DNA from: Gynurincola endophyticus
GTDB lineage: Bacteria > Bacteroidota > Bacteroidia > Chitinophagales > Chitinophagaceae
Reading direction: 5' to 3'
DNA length: 64,000 bases
NCBI RefSeq assembly: GCF_003991195.1
Contig: NZ_RCWL01000001.1
Coordinates: forward strand, 868,001-932,000
Position 1 is the stretch's first letter; each line of letters starts with the position of its first letter. The position numbers and the translations under genes were made by a program. Under the pieces are notes generated by a model. That model was not told where the DNA came from. It made no database searches and saw only the letters and a program-made list of their open reading frames with translations. Shown piece after piece: positions 17,383-25,747 of the stretch.

Positions 17383-18263
17383 TATTTCAGTTCTAGGGGA
17401 TTACTTAATACAGCTTTCGTCTTTTTTCTTTTTTCTTCCAATAAGCGGTGTGCCGCTTCATCTGAATGAAACTTATCATTACGGTCTCTGAAACGGAACA
17501 GGATGTTGCCGGTTACACCTGTTTGTGCCTGAACAACACCGGAAGGGTTTTGGTCAAAACCATCTTTTGCTTTGTTGAAAGCTGATTGCGTAACACTCAC
17601 AGGTTCTTTGTACAATTCATTTTGAGTCATTTCTCCTTCCCTGGCCTGTGCTATTCTGTTGAATATAAAAAAGACTTCACCTTTGTCATCGGTGGCTTCC
17701 AGAATAGTTCCCGGTAAGCCATTGAGTTTCCAGGGACCTGCCTGGGAGGGAAGTTCGGTGGTAAACCATGCGGTGTATTTTCTTCCTGCAAAAGTGCCGG
17801 TGGCTTCCTGACAGGTATATTCGCCTACTTGTTTGGTATTAGACGTTATCTGCCAGTTGATAGTAGGATATGATTCTTTAATAGAATATAGCATTACACC
17901 TACTGATGCCGTTTTTTGAATTTCTTTTTTTGAATGGTTAAAGAATAAAGCATCGTCTGTAATTCCCCAGTCGTTTACGATGGCCATCGGGCGTCCTACA
18001 GCTGTTATGGTAACAGAACCGGGTGGGGGTGGAGGCAGTAACTCTTTTTTTTGTATAACCGCTTCAAAATCTAATCTTCCATAAGCACTACCTTCAGGAG
18101 ATACGCGCAGCACGAGTTTCTCATTATGTAAAGTATCGTTTTTGGCCTTGTTCAGGAGATGAATAAATTGATACTCTACTTTAAAGAGCATTGGTTCGGG
18201 TTGTTGCGCCCGGGCAGAAACTGTAATGAATGCTGAAGCTGCCAGTAGTAATGATTTTAGCAT
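17382..18263 (-). CDS. GLPGLI family secreted protein
   Basis: 293 aa with a signal peptide ending near ARAQ (residue 20). The family motif appears as NGLPGTILEATDDKG, GLPG at 182-185. Five consecutive prolines lie at 77-81. GLPGLI proteins are Bacteroidota-specific, probably periplasmic or outer-membrane-attached, and usually encoded beside a TonB-receptor-like barrel as here; their function is unknown. Three phased operator-like sites lie 18-71 bp before its start, so the operon is very probably controlled by the BlaI-type repressor encoded at 12820. Confidence 0.88.
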   Translation of the reverse strand: MLKSLLLAASAFITVSARAQQPEPMLFKVEYQFIHLLNKAKNDTLHNEKLVLRVSPEGSAYGRLDFEAVIQKKELLPPPPPGSVTITAVGRPMAIVNDWGITDDALFFNHSKKEIQKTASVGVMLYSIKESYPTINWQITSNTKQVGEYTCQEATGTFAGRKYTAWFTTELPSQAGPWKLNGLPGTILEATDDKGEVFFIFNRIAQAREGEMTQNELYKEPVSVTQSAFNKAKDGFDQNPSGVVQAQTGVTGNILFRFRDRNDKFHSDEAAHRLLEEKRKKTKAVLSNPLELK

Positions 18264-18274
18264 ATAATATATTT

Positions 18275-18334
18275 TAAATCTACGAATGTTTCGTAAATGT
18301 ACGTAAATATTGTATTTATTACGAATGTTTCGTA
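18275..18334 (-). promoter_or_regulatory. Phased BlaI-type operator array and promoter of the GLPGLI operon
   Basis: Two perfect 15-bp inverted repeats TACGAA-TGT-TTCGTA lie at 18281-18295 and 18320-18334. Between them, at 18300-18314, TACGTAAATATTGTA matches 10 of 15 positions. The centres are 19 and 20 bp apart, about two helical turns each. A minus-strand -7-like box (TAGATTTA, 18275-18282) overlaps the first operator, and a TTTA -33 candidate lies within the middle one. Confidence 0.8.
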
Positions 18335-18410
18335 GTATTTTTTTATCATGGGTATTAATTGATTGATATTTAGTTGTTTGTAGTCGGTCTGAGAGGTTGA
18401 AAAATCAGAC

Positions 18411-18441
18411 TTTGTAAGCAGACATTTTTGCTATAATTTTG
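18411..18441 (+). promoter_or_regulatory. Promoter of efp
   Basis: TTTG at 18411-18414, exactly 19 bp, then TAATTTTG at 18434-18441: a complete Bacteroidota promoter, 67 bp before the efp ATG. Confidence 0.8.
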
Positions 18442-18508
18442 CGTACCTAAAATTGTAAACCAGCTCAGGCCATGTAGGCAGTTGAGTGAAAACATTGTAC
18501 ATTTTTAT

Positions 18509-19075
18509 ATGGCAAATACATCAGATATCAGCCGTGGCATGATTCTTAAGCTAGATGGCAACCTTTACTCTGTAGTGGAGTTTGGAGAAAACAAAACTGC
18601 ACGTGCTGCCGCAAAAGTTTGGGCAAAACTAAAAGGTGTTGACAACAAACGCAGCATTGAGAAAACATGGAACTCTGGCGATACTATCTACCCTGTTCGT
18701 GTAGAGCGTAAACCTTTCCAGTTTTTGTATAAGGATGATTCAGGGTATAACTTCATGGATAATGAAACTTTTGAACAAATTGCATTAGGAGAAGATCTGA
18801 TCGATGCTCCTCAATACCTGAAAGACGGTTCAGAAGTAAGTATCATGGTGAATACAGAATCAGAAACACCGATTGGTGTTGAGTTACCTGACAAAATTGT
18901 GTTGAGAGTAACTTATTCTGAGCCTGGTATCAAAGGTGATACAGCTACCAGAACTTTAAAACCTGCAACGCTTGAAACAGGTGCTTCGATTAACGTGCCT
19001 TTATTTGTGAATGAGGGCGAGTTAATTCGTATCAATACGAAAACGAACGAGTACGTTGAGCGTGTAAAAGAATAA
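18509..19075 (+). CDS. efp: Translation elongation factor P
   Basis: 188 aa from the ATG at 18509 (an in-frame TTG nine codons upstream is less likely). KOW-like domain I, OB domains II and III; the C-terminal signature region YSEPGIKGDTATRTLKPATL is intact. EF-P enters the ribosome E site and relieves stalling at consecutive prolines. The domain I tip loop reads GENKTARAAAK (26-36) where most bacteria have a KPGKG-type loop with the functional Lys or Arg; K29 is the aligned basic residue. The gene lies next to genes coding for runs of six and five prolines. Confidence 0.95.
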   Translation: MANTSDISRGMILKLDGNLYSVVEFGENKTARAAAKVWAKLKGVDNKRSIEKTWNSGDTIYPVRVERKPFQFLYKDDSGYNFMDNETFEQIALGEDLIDAPQYLKDGSEVSIMVNTESETPIGVELPDKIVLRVTYSEPGIKGDTATRTLKPATLETGASINVPLFVNEGELIRINTKTNEYVERVKE

Positions 19076-19289
19076 TTGTAATTGGCTGCTGTAAAAGCAG
19101 CCTTTTTGCTTTGCAATATTTGGATAATAGCATACGTTATTGTCCTTTTTTATATAATGAAAATCGGGTGAAACACCTTGAGGTTGAGCATTTTTTCAAC
19201 GAAAAGGTAATTTTTTGGTGACATTTAATGATGAATCATTAACTTAGCCGACTGTTTAGCCCGTATAATTAGAAATAAAAGCTTAAAAA

Positions 19290-19781
19290 ATGGATTTTAA
19301 ACAAATACAGGAGTTGATCAAAATGATCAATAAATCCAACATCGGTGAAGTAAGCATTGAGGAAAAGGGATTTAAAGTAACGATCAAACAAAAAGAAGAC
19401 CCTGTTCAACAAGTGATTGCTACTGCGCCTGCAGCTATTCAGGCATATGCTCAGCCTTCTGCTGCTCCGGCGTCAGTTACTGCCGCAACCCCAACTTCTG
19501 CTGCAGAAAAACCTAAAGCTGCTGATGTTGAATCAAGCAACTACATTACTATCAAATCTCCAATGATTGGTACTTTCTATCGCAGCGCTTCTCCGGGTAA
19601 ACCTACATTTGTTGAAGTAGGTACGGAAATCGCTCCGGGTAAAGTAGTTTGTATCATCGAAGCAATGAAATTATTCAACGAAATCGAAGCGGAAGTAAAA
19701 GGTAAAATCGTAAAAATATTAGTGGACGATGCTTCTCCAGTTGAATACGACCAACCTTTATTCTTAGTGGAACCTATGTAA
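19290..19781 (+). CDS. accB: Acetyl-CoA carboxylase biotin carboxyl carrier protein
   Basis: 163 aa, normal length. Residues 1-36 are the conserved N-terminal region, about 38-80 an Ala/Pro-rich flexible linker, and about 84-163 the biotinyl domain with IIEAMKLFNE; K127 is the biotin attachment lysine. It carries carboxyl-biotin between AccC and the carboxyltransferase in the first step of fatty acid synthesis. accC follows 52 bp later and they form the usual accBC operon. Confidence 0.96.
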   Translation: MDFKQIQELIKMINKSNIGEVSIEEKGFKVTIKQKEDPVQQVIATAPAAIQAYAQPSAAPASVTAATPTSAAEKPKAADVESSNYITIKSPMIGTFYRSASPGKPTFVEVGTEIAPGKVVCIIEAMKLFNEIEAEVKGKIVKILVDDASPVEYDQPLFLVEPM

Positions 19782-19833
19782 TCTTTTATTGAATAGGTTA
19801 CAGACGCCATTGTTGAATACTTAATTAAAAAGA

Positions 19834-21171
19834 ATGTTTAAAAAAATATTGATTGCTAATAGGGGAGAGATAGCCCTTCGCATTATTCGTACATGTCGCG
19901 AAATGGGTATCAAAACCGTAGCAGTATATTCTACCGCTGATAAAGATTCGTTACATGTTCGCTTCGCTGATGAGGCGGTATGTATCGGTCGTCCTGCCAG
20001 TGCTGAATCATACTTAAACATCCCCCATATCATGGCAGCTGCTGAAATTACCAATGCAGATGCTATTCACCCGGGTTATGGATTCTTAGCAGAAAATGCA
20101 CGTTTTGCTGAAATCTGCGGAGAACACGGTATTAAATTTATCGGTCCTACTCCGGAACAAATTCGTTTAATGGGTGATAAAATCACCGCGAAAGATACGA
20201 TGATCAAAGCCGGGGTACCGGTTATTCCTGGTAGCGATGGATTATTGGATAGTCTGGAACAGGCAAGAGAATTGTCTGTTGCAATGGGCTTCCCGGTAAT
20301 TCTGAAAGCTACTGCAGGTGGTGGTGGTAAAGGTATGAGAGTGGTATGGAAAGAAGATGAGTTGGAAAGAGCTTACAATACCGCAAAAACAGAAGCAGGC
20401 GCAGCTTTCAAAAACGATGGTATTTACATGGAGAAATTCGTTGAAGAACCTCGTCACATTGAAATTCAGATCGCCGGCGATCGTTACGGTAAAGTTTGTC
20501 ACCTTTCTGAAAGAGATTGCTCTATTCAACGCCGTCACCAGAAGTTAGTAGAAGAATCTCCTTCTCCGTTTATGACACCTGAATTACGTCAGAAAATGGG
20601 TGAAGCAGCTATTAAAGCAGCTTCTGCTATCAATTATGAAAGTGTAGGTACTATCGAGTTCCTGGTTGATAAACACCGCAACTTCTACTTCATGGAAATG
20701 AATACCCGTATCCAGGTAGAACATTGTGTTACGGAAGAAGTTACTTACTTCGACCTGATCAAAGAACAAATTAAAATCGCTGCGGGTGAAGCGATCTCCG
20801 GTTTAAATTACGAACCTCAAATGCACGCCATTGAGTGCCGTATCAACGCCGAAGATCCGTATAACGATTTCAGACCTTCTCCTGGTAAAATCACTGTTTT
20901 GCACCAGCCGGGGGGGCATGGAATTCGTGTTGACTCTCACGTTTATGCAGGATATGTAATTCCTCCTTACTACGATTCAATGATTGCAAAAATTATTGCA
21001 ATCGCACGTACCCGCGAAGAAGCGATCAATACCATGAGCCGCGCATTAAGTGAGTATGTAATCGAAGGAGTCAAAACTACTATTCCTTTCCATCAGCAAT
21101 TAATGAAAAACGAAGACTTTATCAAAGGTAATTTCAACACTAAATTCCTTGAATCTTTCGAGATGAAATAG
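19834..21171 (+). CDS. accC: Acetyl-CoA carboxylase biotin carboxylase subunit
   Basis: 445 aa, normal length. N-terminal [21 protein letters not shown]-grasp glycine-rich loop [12 protein letters not shown] (about 152-163), the HIEIQI and [19 protein letters not shown] segments, and [11 protein letters not shown] with catalytic residues are all intact. It carboxylates biotin on AccB using ATP and bicarbonate. A strong terminator at 21199 closes the operon. Confidence 0.97.
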   Translation: MFKKILIANRGEIALRIIRTCREMGIKTVAVYSTADKDSLHVRFADEAVCIGRPASAESYLNIPHIMAAAEITNADAIHPGYGFLAENARFAEICGEHGIKFIGPTPEQIRLMGDKITAKDTMIKAGVPVIPGSDGLLDSLEQARELSVAMGFPVILKATAGGGGKGMRVVWKEDELERAYNTAKTEAGAAFKNDGIYMEKFVEEPRHIEIQIAGDRYGKVCHLSERDCSIQRRHQKLVEESPSPFMTPELRQKMGEAAIKAASAINYESVGTIEFLVDKHRNFYFMEMNTRIQVEHCVTEEVTYFDLIKEQIKIAAGEAISGLNYEPQMHAIECRINAEDPYNDFRPSPGKITVLHQPGGHGIRVDSHVYAGYVIPPYYDSMIAKIIAIARTREEAINTMSRALSEYVIEGVKTTIPFHQQLMKNEDFIKGNFNTKFLESFEMK

Positions 21172-21198
21172 TAAAGTCTCTTTTGTTATATCTGTTTT

Positions 21199-21236
21199 AA
21201 AAAAATAGCTGACTATACATAGTCAGCTATTTTTTT
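21199..21236. terminator. Intrinsic terminator of accBC, probably bidirectional
   Basis: Perfect 15-bp stem (AAAAATAGCTGACTA and complement) with loop TACA, A-tract before and T-tract after, between convergent accC and ispH. Confidence 0.9.
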
Positions 21237-21344
21237 GTATAAGTAAATTGAAATGTCAGAAAATTCATCGTATTCTTCCTGAAATGGGTGGATGCTGATT
21301 TTCACAGCAGCTTTTCTATACTGCTAAATGGATGAATCTATTTT

Positions 21345-22568
21345 TTAGATAGTCTCGATTAACTCATCTACCAGATGCTCCACACCGTAAAAACCAGCCA
21401 GCTTTCTGATCACTCCTTCAACAATGGCATCCGGGCAAGAAGCGCCGCTCGACATTAATATTCTTACTTTCTCCTGAACCGGTAAATATTGTTCAATCGT
21501 CTGCTCGTGCTTCGTATGATAATTATAATGTAATACGGTGTTTTGATTTACTAATTTATCTGCCGAATTGATAAAGTAGACCGGTAGCACTTCTTCACAC
21601 AGTTCTACCAGATGTGTAGTATTAGAAGAGTTATAACCTCCTACTACAATTGCAAGGTCTGCCGGGGTTTCAAGCAAAGCTTTCATTGCAGTCTGATTAT
21701 CATTGGTTGCATAACACAATGTATCCCTGGTGTCGGCAAAATGATCCTGTACTTTGCCGTCTTCCAGTTGATAATACTCCCTGATAACGTTTTTTAAATA
21801 TTCTGCAATGGCCTGTGTATCGGTTGCCAGTTGGGTGGTTTGGTTTACTACTCCGATCTTGGTCAGATCAGTTTCCGGGTCAAAGCCTTCTGTGTAGCGA
21901 CCTGCAAAATCCTTATAAAACTGCTCTTTAGATAATTCTTTGCGAATGTATTTTGCCAGCAGTTCGGTTTCATGCATATCATTTACCACTACTGCCGGAG
22001 CATTCTGGCCCGCATGTGAAAAAGTAGCTCTGGTTTCTTCATGCTGGGGTTTACCATGAATAATAATACTATATCCTTTCGTAGCAATTTGCTCGCTTCT
22101 GTTCCATACTTTTTCTACAAAAGGGCAGGTAGTATTGTATTTTTCAATCGGGATGCCCAATGATTTTAATTGAGATTCTATAGTAGTTGTAGTACCAAAT
22201 GCCGGAATGATAGCAATATCTTCTGCAGACAATGAATCAAAAGGAATTAACTGATTTCCCTTTGTATCCTGTAAAAACTCTACTCCTTTCGATTTCAGGT
22301 CAGCATTCACCTGAGGATTGTGAATCATTTCACTCAACAGGTAAATCTTTTTATCAGGATGCTCGTCAATTGTTCTGAAGGCAATTTCAATAGCATTTTC
22401 CACACCATAACAAAACCCGAAATGCCGGGCCAGATAAATTTCCAAAGGACCAATCTCCAATAAAGTTGGAGTAAAGTCTTTCTTCATTTTATCAGCAGCT
22501 TTTCTTTTGTTCTTTACAGCGGTAATTAAAGGGCTCCGATATGTTATTGGTACATTGAATGTTTTCAT
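21345..22568 (-). CDS. ispH: 4-hydroxy-3-methylbut-2-enyl diphosphate reductase (IspH), long form
   Basis: 407 aa, the long variant found in Bacteroidota, cyanobacteria and plastids rather than the 310-320 aa E. coli type. The three iron-sulfur cysteines are visible in HFGFCYGVENA (C53), NTTCPFVEKVW and GASCPDAIVEG. The enzyme makes IPP and DMAPP in the last step of the MEP isoprenoid pathway. A minus-strand -7 box TAACTTTG (22588-22595) lies 19 bp before the ATG. Confidence 0.95.
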   Translation of the reverse strand: MKTFNVPITYRSPLITAVKNKRKAADKMKKDFTPTLLEIGPLEIYLARHFGFCYGVENAIEIAFRTIDEHPDKKIYLLSEMIHNPQVNADLKSKGVEFLQDTKGNQLIPFDSLSAEDIAIIPAFGTTTTIESQLKSLGIPIEKYNTTCPFVEKVWNRSEQIATKGYSIIIHGKPQHEETRATFSHAGQNAPAVVVNDMHETELLAKYIRKELSKEQFYKDFAGRYTEGFDPETDLTKIGVVNQTTQLATDTQAIAEYLKNVIREYYQLEDGKVQDHFADTRDTLCYATNDNQTAMKALLETPADLAIVVGGYNSSNTTHLVELCEEVLPVYFINSADKLVNQNTVLHYNYHTKHEQTIEQYLPVQEKVRILMSSGASCPDAIVEGVIRKLAGFYGVEHLVDELIETI

Positions 22569-22587
22569 TCTATAGTAATATCAACCA

Positions 22588-22595
22588 CAAAGTTA
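22588..22595 (-). promoter_or_regulatory. -7 box of ispH (TAACTTTG)
   Basis: Exact match to TAnnTTTG on the minus strand, 19 bp before the ATG; no clear -33 element. Confidence 0.5.
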
Positions 22596-22604
22596 CATAA
22601 AATA

Positions 22605-22633
22605 AAACACCTGTGGGATTAGAGTTCCACAGG
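22605..22633 (-). terminator. Terminator of the secreted-protein gene at 22666
   Basis: Stem CCTGTGG / CCACAGG, extended by a G-U and an A-U pair, 9-nt loop, followed on the minus strand by TGTTTTATTTT. Confidence 0.7.
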
Positions 22634-22665
22634 CGCTTAAAATAATAGAATGTATTAAAAATGAG

Positions 22666-23202
22666 CTATTTCCATGATTGGTCAGACATTACCGTTCCCT
22701 TCTCTTCCGGAATGATCATTTCTTTCGGAGCATTCGGCAAAACTTTCTTCAAATGGGGTAAAGTAGCTTCATTCAGGTAAAAGAATTTCCAGCTCGGTGC
22801 ATTCGGAGAGCGGATAAAAATAATGGGTGCTTCAAATTCGCCGGCGCCGAATATACCTGCATCCAGCTTTAATACCTCATAACCTGTGTAATATTCAGCA
22901 TTATCTGATTGATACAAACGTGATATTACTTTGAAGTCAACCGATTGTATACGCATATCATTGAGCGTCTCCACCATATCACTTGCACTGGCAGTGGCGT
23001 TTGGAAGTTTTAGTTTGGCTCTGATGAAAAACTCATATGCCTGAAATTGATAATATTCGGTATAAGCACCGTTCATCAGTTTTTGTTTCCAGATGGTAAA
23101 GTGACGGTTGAGTAAACTATCAGTTTCAGCATTTTGTGCTGTCAGGGAGCCCGTCTGGAAAAATAAGCTGCCGATCAGTAGTAAAGAGGTTAACTTTTTC
23201 AT
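22666..23202 (-). CDS. Secreted protein of unknown function
   Basis: 178 aa with a clear signal peptide (residues 1-23, ending LTAQ). The mature part is a mixed alpha/beta sequence with no motif I recognise; aromatic residues are frequent (YTEYYQFQAYEFF). It is monocistronic, with a terminator downstream and a -7 box (TAAATTTG, minus strand, 23218-23225) 15 bp before the ATG. It diverges from the GH13 gene. Probably periplasmic or lipid-free outer-membrane-associated. Confidence 0.7.
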   Translation of the reverse strand: MKKLTSLLLIGSLFFQTGSLTAQNAETDSLLNRHFTIWKQKLMNGAYTEYYQFQAYEFFIRAKLKLPNATASASDMVETLNDMRIQSVDFKVISRLYQSDNAEYYTGYEVLKLDAGIFGAGEFEAPIIFIRSPNAPSWKFFYLNEATLPHLKKVLPNAPKEMIIPEEKGTVMSDQSWK

Positions 23203-23217
23203 ACTTTAATGTTATAA

Positions 23218-23225
23218 CAAATTTA
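23218..23225 (-). promoter_or_regulatory. -7 box of the 22666-23202 gene (TAAATTTG)
   Basis: Exact TAnnTTTG on the minus strand, 15 bp before the start codon. Confidence 0.5.
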
Positions 23226-23252
23226 ATAACGATGCATTTATTAAATTAGCGT

Positions 23253-24266
23253 ATGGCTAGAAAATTTAAGATGCTCGATTGGGTGAGTAAATCGGTTATT
23301 TATGAAGTAAACATACGCCAGTATACGCAGGAAGGCACTTTTAAGGCCTTTGCCGATCATGTACCGCGTTTGATTGACATGGGGGTAAATGTATTCTGGC
23401 TCATGCCTGTTTATGCCATCAGCAAAGAAGGCCGTAAAGGAACTTTAGGCAGCTATTATGCTATTCAAAATTATACTGCGATAAATTCTGAGTTCGGCTC
23501 TATGGATGATTTTAAAGAACTCGTGCAGCTGATTCAGCAAATGGGGGGAAAGGTGGTGTTAGACTGGGTGGCCAATCATACCGGCCTCGATCATGTCTGG
23601 ACTGTGCAGCATCCCGGCGCTTATATGAAGAATGAAAAAGGTAAATTTTATGAGCGTAACGGCTGGGATGATGTGATCGACCTGAACTATTACGATGGAA
23701 AAATGAGGACAATGATGAAAGAGGATATGTTGTATTGGGTAAATGAAGGTGGTATTGACGGATTTCGTTGCGATATGGCTCATCTGGTACCGCTGGACTT
23801 CTGGTACGAGGCCCGAACCTTTCTTGATCAGCGTAAAAAACTATTATGGTTAGGTGAAACAGAAACCGCCGCTTATCTGGATGTATTTGATGTTTGTTAT
23901 GCCTGGAAATGGTTACATGCATCGGAAAGTGTAGTGAAAGAAAAAATGTCAGCCGCCGAATTTGATTTACTGGAAAAAGAATATCAGTATAATTTCACAA
24001 AAGGGTGCCTGCCTATGTTTTTTACCAGTAACCACGATGAAAACTCCTGGAATGGTACCGAATATGAACGCTATGGAGATAAAGCCCTGCCTTTCGCTGA
24101 ACGTACTTTTCAATTGGGAGGAGTGCCGTTGATTTATTCAGGTCAGGAACTTCCCCTGAAGAAAAGATTAGCGTTTTTTGATAAAGACGAAATACCCTGG
24201 CATGAAGGAATGCAATTGCATGGTTTTTATAAAGAGTTAATCCGGAAATTTAAAGAGAACCGTTAG
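23253..24266 (+). CDS. GH13 alpha-amylase family glycoside hydrolase, lacking domain C
   Basis: 337 aa, cytoplasmic (no signal peptide). The GH13 regions are in order: VVLDWVANH (region I), GIDGFRCDMAHL (region II, nucleophile Asp), LWLGETE (region III, acid/base Glu) and FFTSNHDE (region IV, transition-state Asp). All catalytic residues are present, so the barrel may be active on alpha-glucans or oligosaccharides. The protein stops at LIRKFKENR, where GH13 relatives continue into the beta-sandwich domain C. The base after the stop shows no convincing continuation in another frame. The function might be trimming of storage or imported glucan. Confidence 0.88.
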   Translation: MARKFKMLDWVSKSVIYEVNIRQYTQEGTFKAFADHVPRLIDMGVNVFWLMPVYAISKEGRKGTLGSYYAIQNYTAINSEFGSMDDFKELVQLIQQMGGKVVLDWVANHTGLDHVWTVQHPGAYMKNEKGKFYERNGWDDVIDLNYYDGKMRTMMKEDMLYWVNEGGIDGFRCDMAHLVPLDFWYEARTFLDQRKKLLWLGETETAAYLDVFDVCYAWKWLHASESVVKEKMSAAEFDLLEKEYQYNFTKGCLPMFFTSNHDENSWNGTEYERYGDKALPFAERTFQLGGVPLIYSGQELPLKKRLAFFDKDEIPWHEGMQLHGFYKELIRKFKENR

Positions 24267-24382
24267 TGCTGTTTTATGGTTGCTATACCCTGATGAACAG
24301 GAGGATGGTATGAATCATTAAATAGGTGGTTGTATAAATTCTTGTTTGCTGAATAATTTATTACTCATCTTAATTTTTGTGC

Positions 24383-24952
24383 ATGAAAAAAATAATTGGT
24401 CTTGTTCTGATCGTACTGGCTTTTGCCGGTTGTAAGAAATCATCTTCAGAAGATGGTGAATATTACGTAAAGTTTAAAGTCAATGGCCAGCAGGTAGAAT
24501 ACCGTAAGCAAATTATGAATAACAATGTATTATTGATAAATGCAGGGGCGGATGGTTTTTATTATGCAACTATCACCGGCATGCTCGATACACATGATGG
24601 TGTATCCTCTTTCCTGAATAATTTTATTCAGATTTCGGTGAAAGATACAGTGGCCGTTCGTCAGGGTTTTGTTTATAATTTACAGGACGGTGTTACCAAT
24701 AACGGATTCAATCATCCCCGAATTATATTGACCTATACTGATGACGGAGGTACAACCTATACTGCCAGCATGTTGCGCAGTAGTTATCCCAATATCAATA
24801 TATTAAATGAAACGCAGGTGGTATTTTCAGAAATAAACGGCTCGTATGCTAAAGGAACTTTCACCGCAACCGCTTTAAAATCAGGTTCACTTACAGAAAC
24901 TATTGCAATTACCGACGGCGAATTTTACCTGAAAGTATCAGGTCCGCAATAA
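24383..24952 (+). CDS. Lipoprotein of unknown function
   Basis: 189 aa from the ATG at 24383. The N-terminus MKKIIGLVLIVLAFAGCKKSS is a lipoprotein signal with the lipidated cysteine at 17. The rest is predicted beta-rich (YYVKFKVNGQQVEY, then alternating strands) like small Bacteroidota surface or periplasmic lipoproteins. No family recognised. It stands alone, with a strong terminator at 24969. Confidence 0.75.
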   Translation: MKKIIGLVLIVLAFAGCKKSSSEDGEYYVKFKVNGQQVEYRKQIMNNNVLLINAGADGFYYATITGMLDTHDGVSSFLNNFIQISVKDTVAVRQGFVYNLQDGVTNNGFNHPRIILTYTDDGGTTYTASMLRSSYPNINILNETQVVFSEINGSYAKGTFTATALKSGSLTETIAITDGEFYLKVSGPQ

Positions 24953-24968
24953 AATATTAGTTTATCTT

Positions 24969-25004
24969 AAAAGCCTCCTTTTATCAGAAAAGGAGGCTTT
25001 TTTT
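24969..25004 (+). terminator. Intrinsic terminator of the lipoprotein gene
   Basis: 14-bp stem AAAAGCCTCCTTTT with loop ATCAG and a following T-tract. Confidence 0.9.
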
Positions 25005-25377
25005 ATTAATATGAATTTTTATGTTGACCATAAAATTGTTATTAAGCTTATTGGTACACCTGTTTATCTTTTTCTAAGTATTTATTCGTATCTGAATGAA
25101 GTGTGATGCGTTTTATTAAATATGTTTAGCTGCGTCACTTCTGTTTGATGATTAAATGATTGTATTTTTTCAGAACGGGAATGATTGGTTGCTGTTTTTT
25201 GCAGATATACTACTTTAGTGTATTTTTTAACATTATAGTGTGTTATAACTGGTTAGTAAAGTCGAATATCTGTTTTGTTGCTTATATTTATTAAGGGTTA
25301 GGGCTAATACTTAATTTGTAAGGTTCTTTCCTTTGTATTTAATGACTATTGTTCACTTTAACTTCAATAACACAATT
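25005..25377. other. AT-rich gene-free stretch before the glycine-rich secreted peptide gene
   Basis: 373 bp of AT-rich sequence with no convincing coding frame on either strand and no strong hairpin. It presumably holds the promoter of the 25378 gene; TAATTTG at 25312-25318 is close to, but one base short of, a -7 box. Nothing else is supported. Confidence 0.6.
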
Positions 25378-25668
25378 ATGGAAAAGATTTCTTCTAAGCT
25401 CTTTCTTTTTGTATGTGCAGCAATGATGGTTTTTTCTCTTTCTGCTTTTTCTAAAGGAAAAGATCCGGTATCTCCTAAAGGTTTGCCCGGTGACGGTGGG
25501 GGAGAAGGTTTTTATGTTATCTGTGCAGAGTCTACACCGGTAGGAACACATACCTGGAGAAACTATTATATTATTGTTGACGGATCCGGTAATATTATCA
25601 GCAACTATACGATCATCTCTTCTCAACCATGTGGTAGTGTTGGCGGCCCGGGTGGTGGTTGGGATTAG
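25378..25668 (+). CDS. Small glycine-rich secreted protein, unknown
   Basis: 96 aa from the ATG at 25378; the 15 in-frame codons upstream would spoil the signal peptide. A signal peptide (1-24, ending AFS) is followed by a short mature part of about 70 residues with GDGGGEG, two cysteines, a YYIIVDGSGNIISNY beta-hairpin-like stretch and a GGPGGGWD tail. No family recognised. A terminator directly follows, so it is its own transcription unit after a 370-bp leader. It could be an exported peptide or small surface protein. Confidence 0.65.
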   Translation: MEKISSKLFLFVCAAMMVFSLSAFSKGKDPVSPKGLPGDGGGEGFYVICAESTPVGTHTWRNYYIIVDGSGNIISNYTIISSQPCGSVGGPGGGWD

Positions 25669-25696
25669 TGAAAACTAATTGACTTTGTATGTTAAA

Positions 25697-25735
25697 AATA
25701 AAACGGCCCCTTATTAAAGGGGCCGTTTTTATTTT
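25697..25735. terminator. Bidirectional intrinsic terminator
   Basis: 13-bp stem AAAACGGCCCCTT / AAGGGGCCGTTTT with loop ATTA, between the convergent small secreted protein gene and htrA. Confidence 0.92.
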
Positions 25736-25747
25736 TCTTACAGTATC

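Noticed and set aside
18482-18508. Nine-codon N-terminal extension of EF-P
   Set aside because: It would start with TTG and make the protein longer than the normal 185-190 aa; the ATG at 18509 matches the family start.
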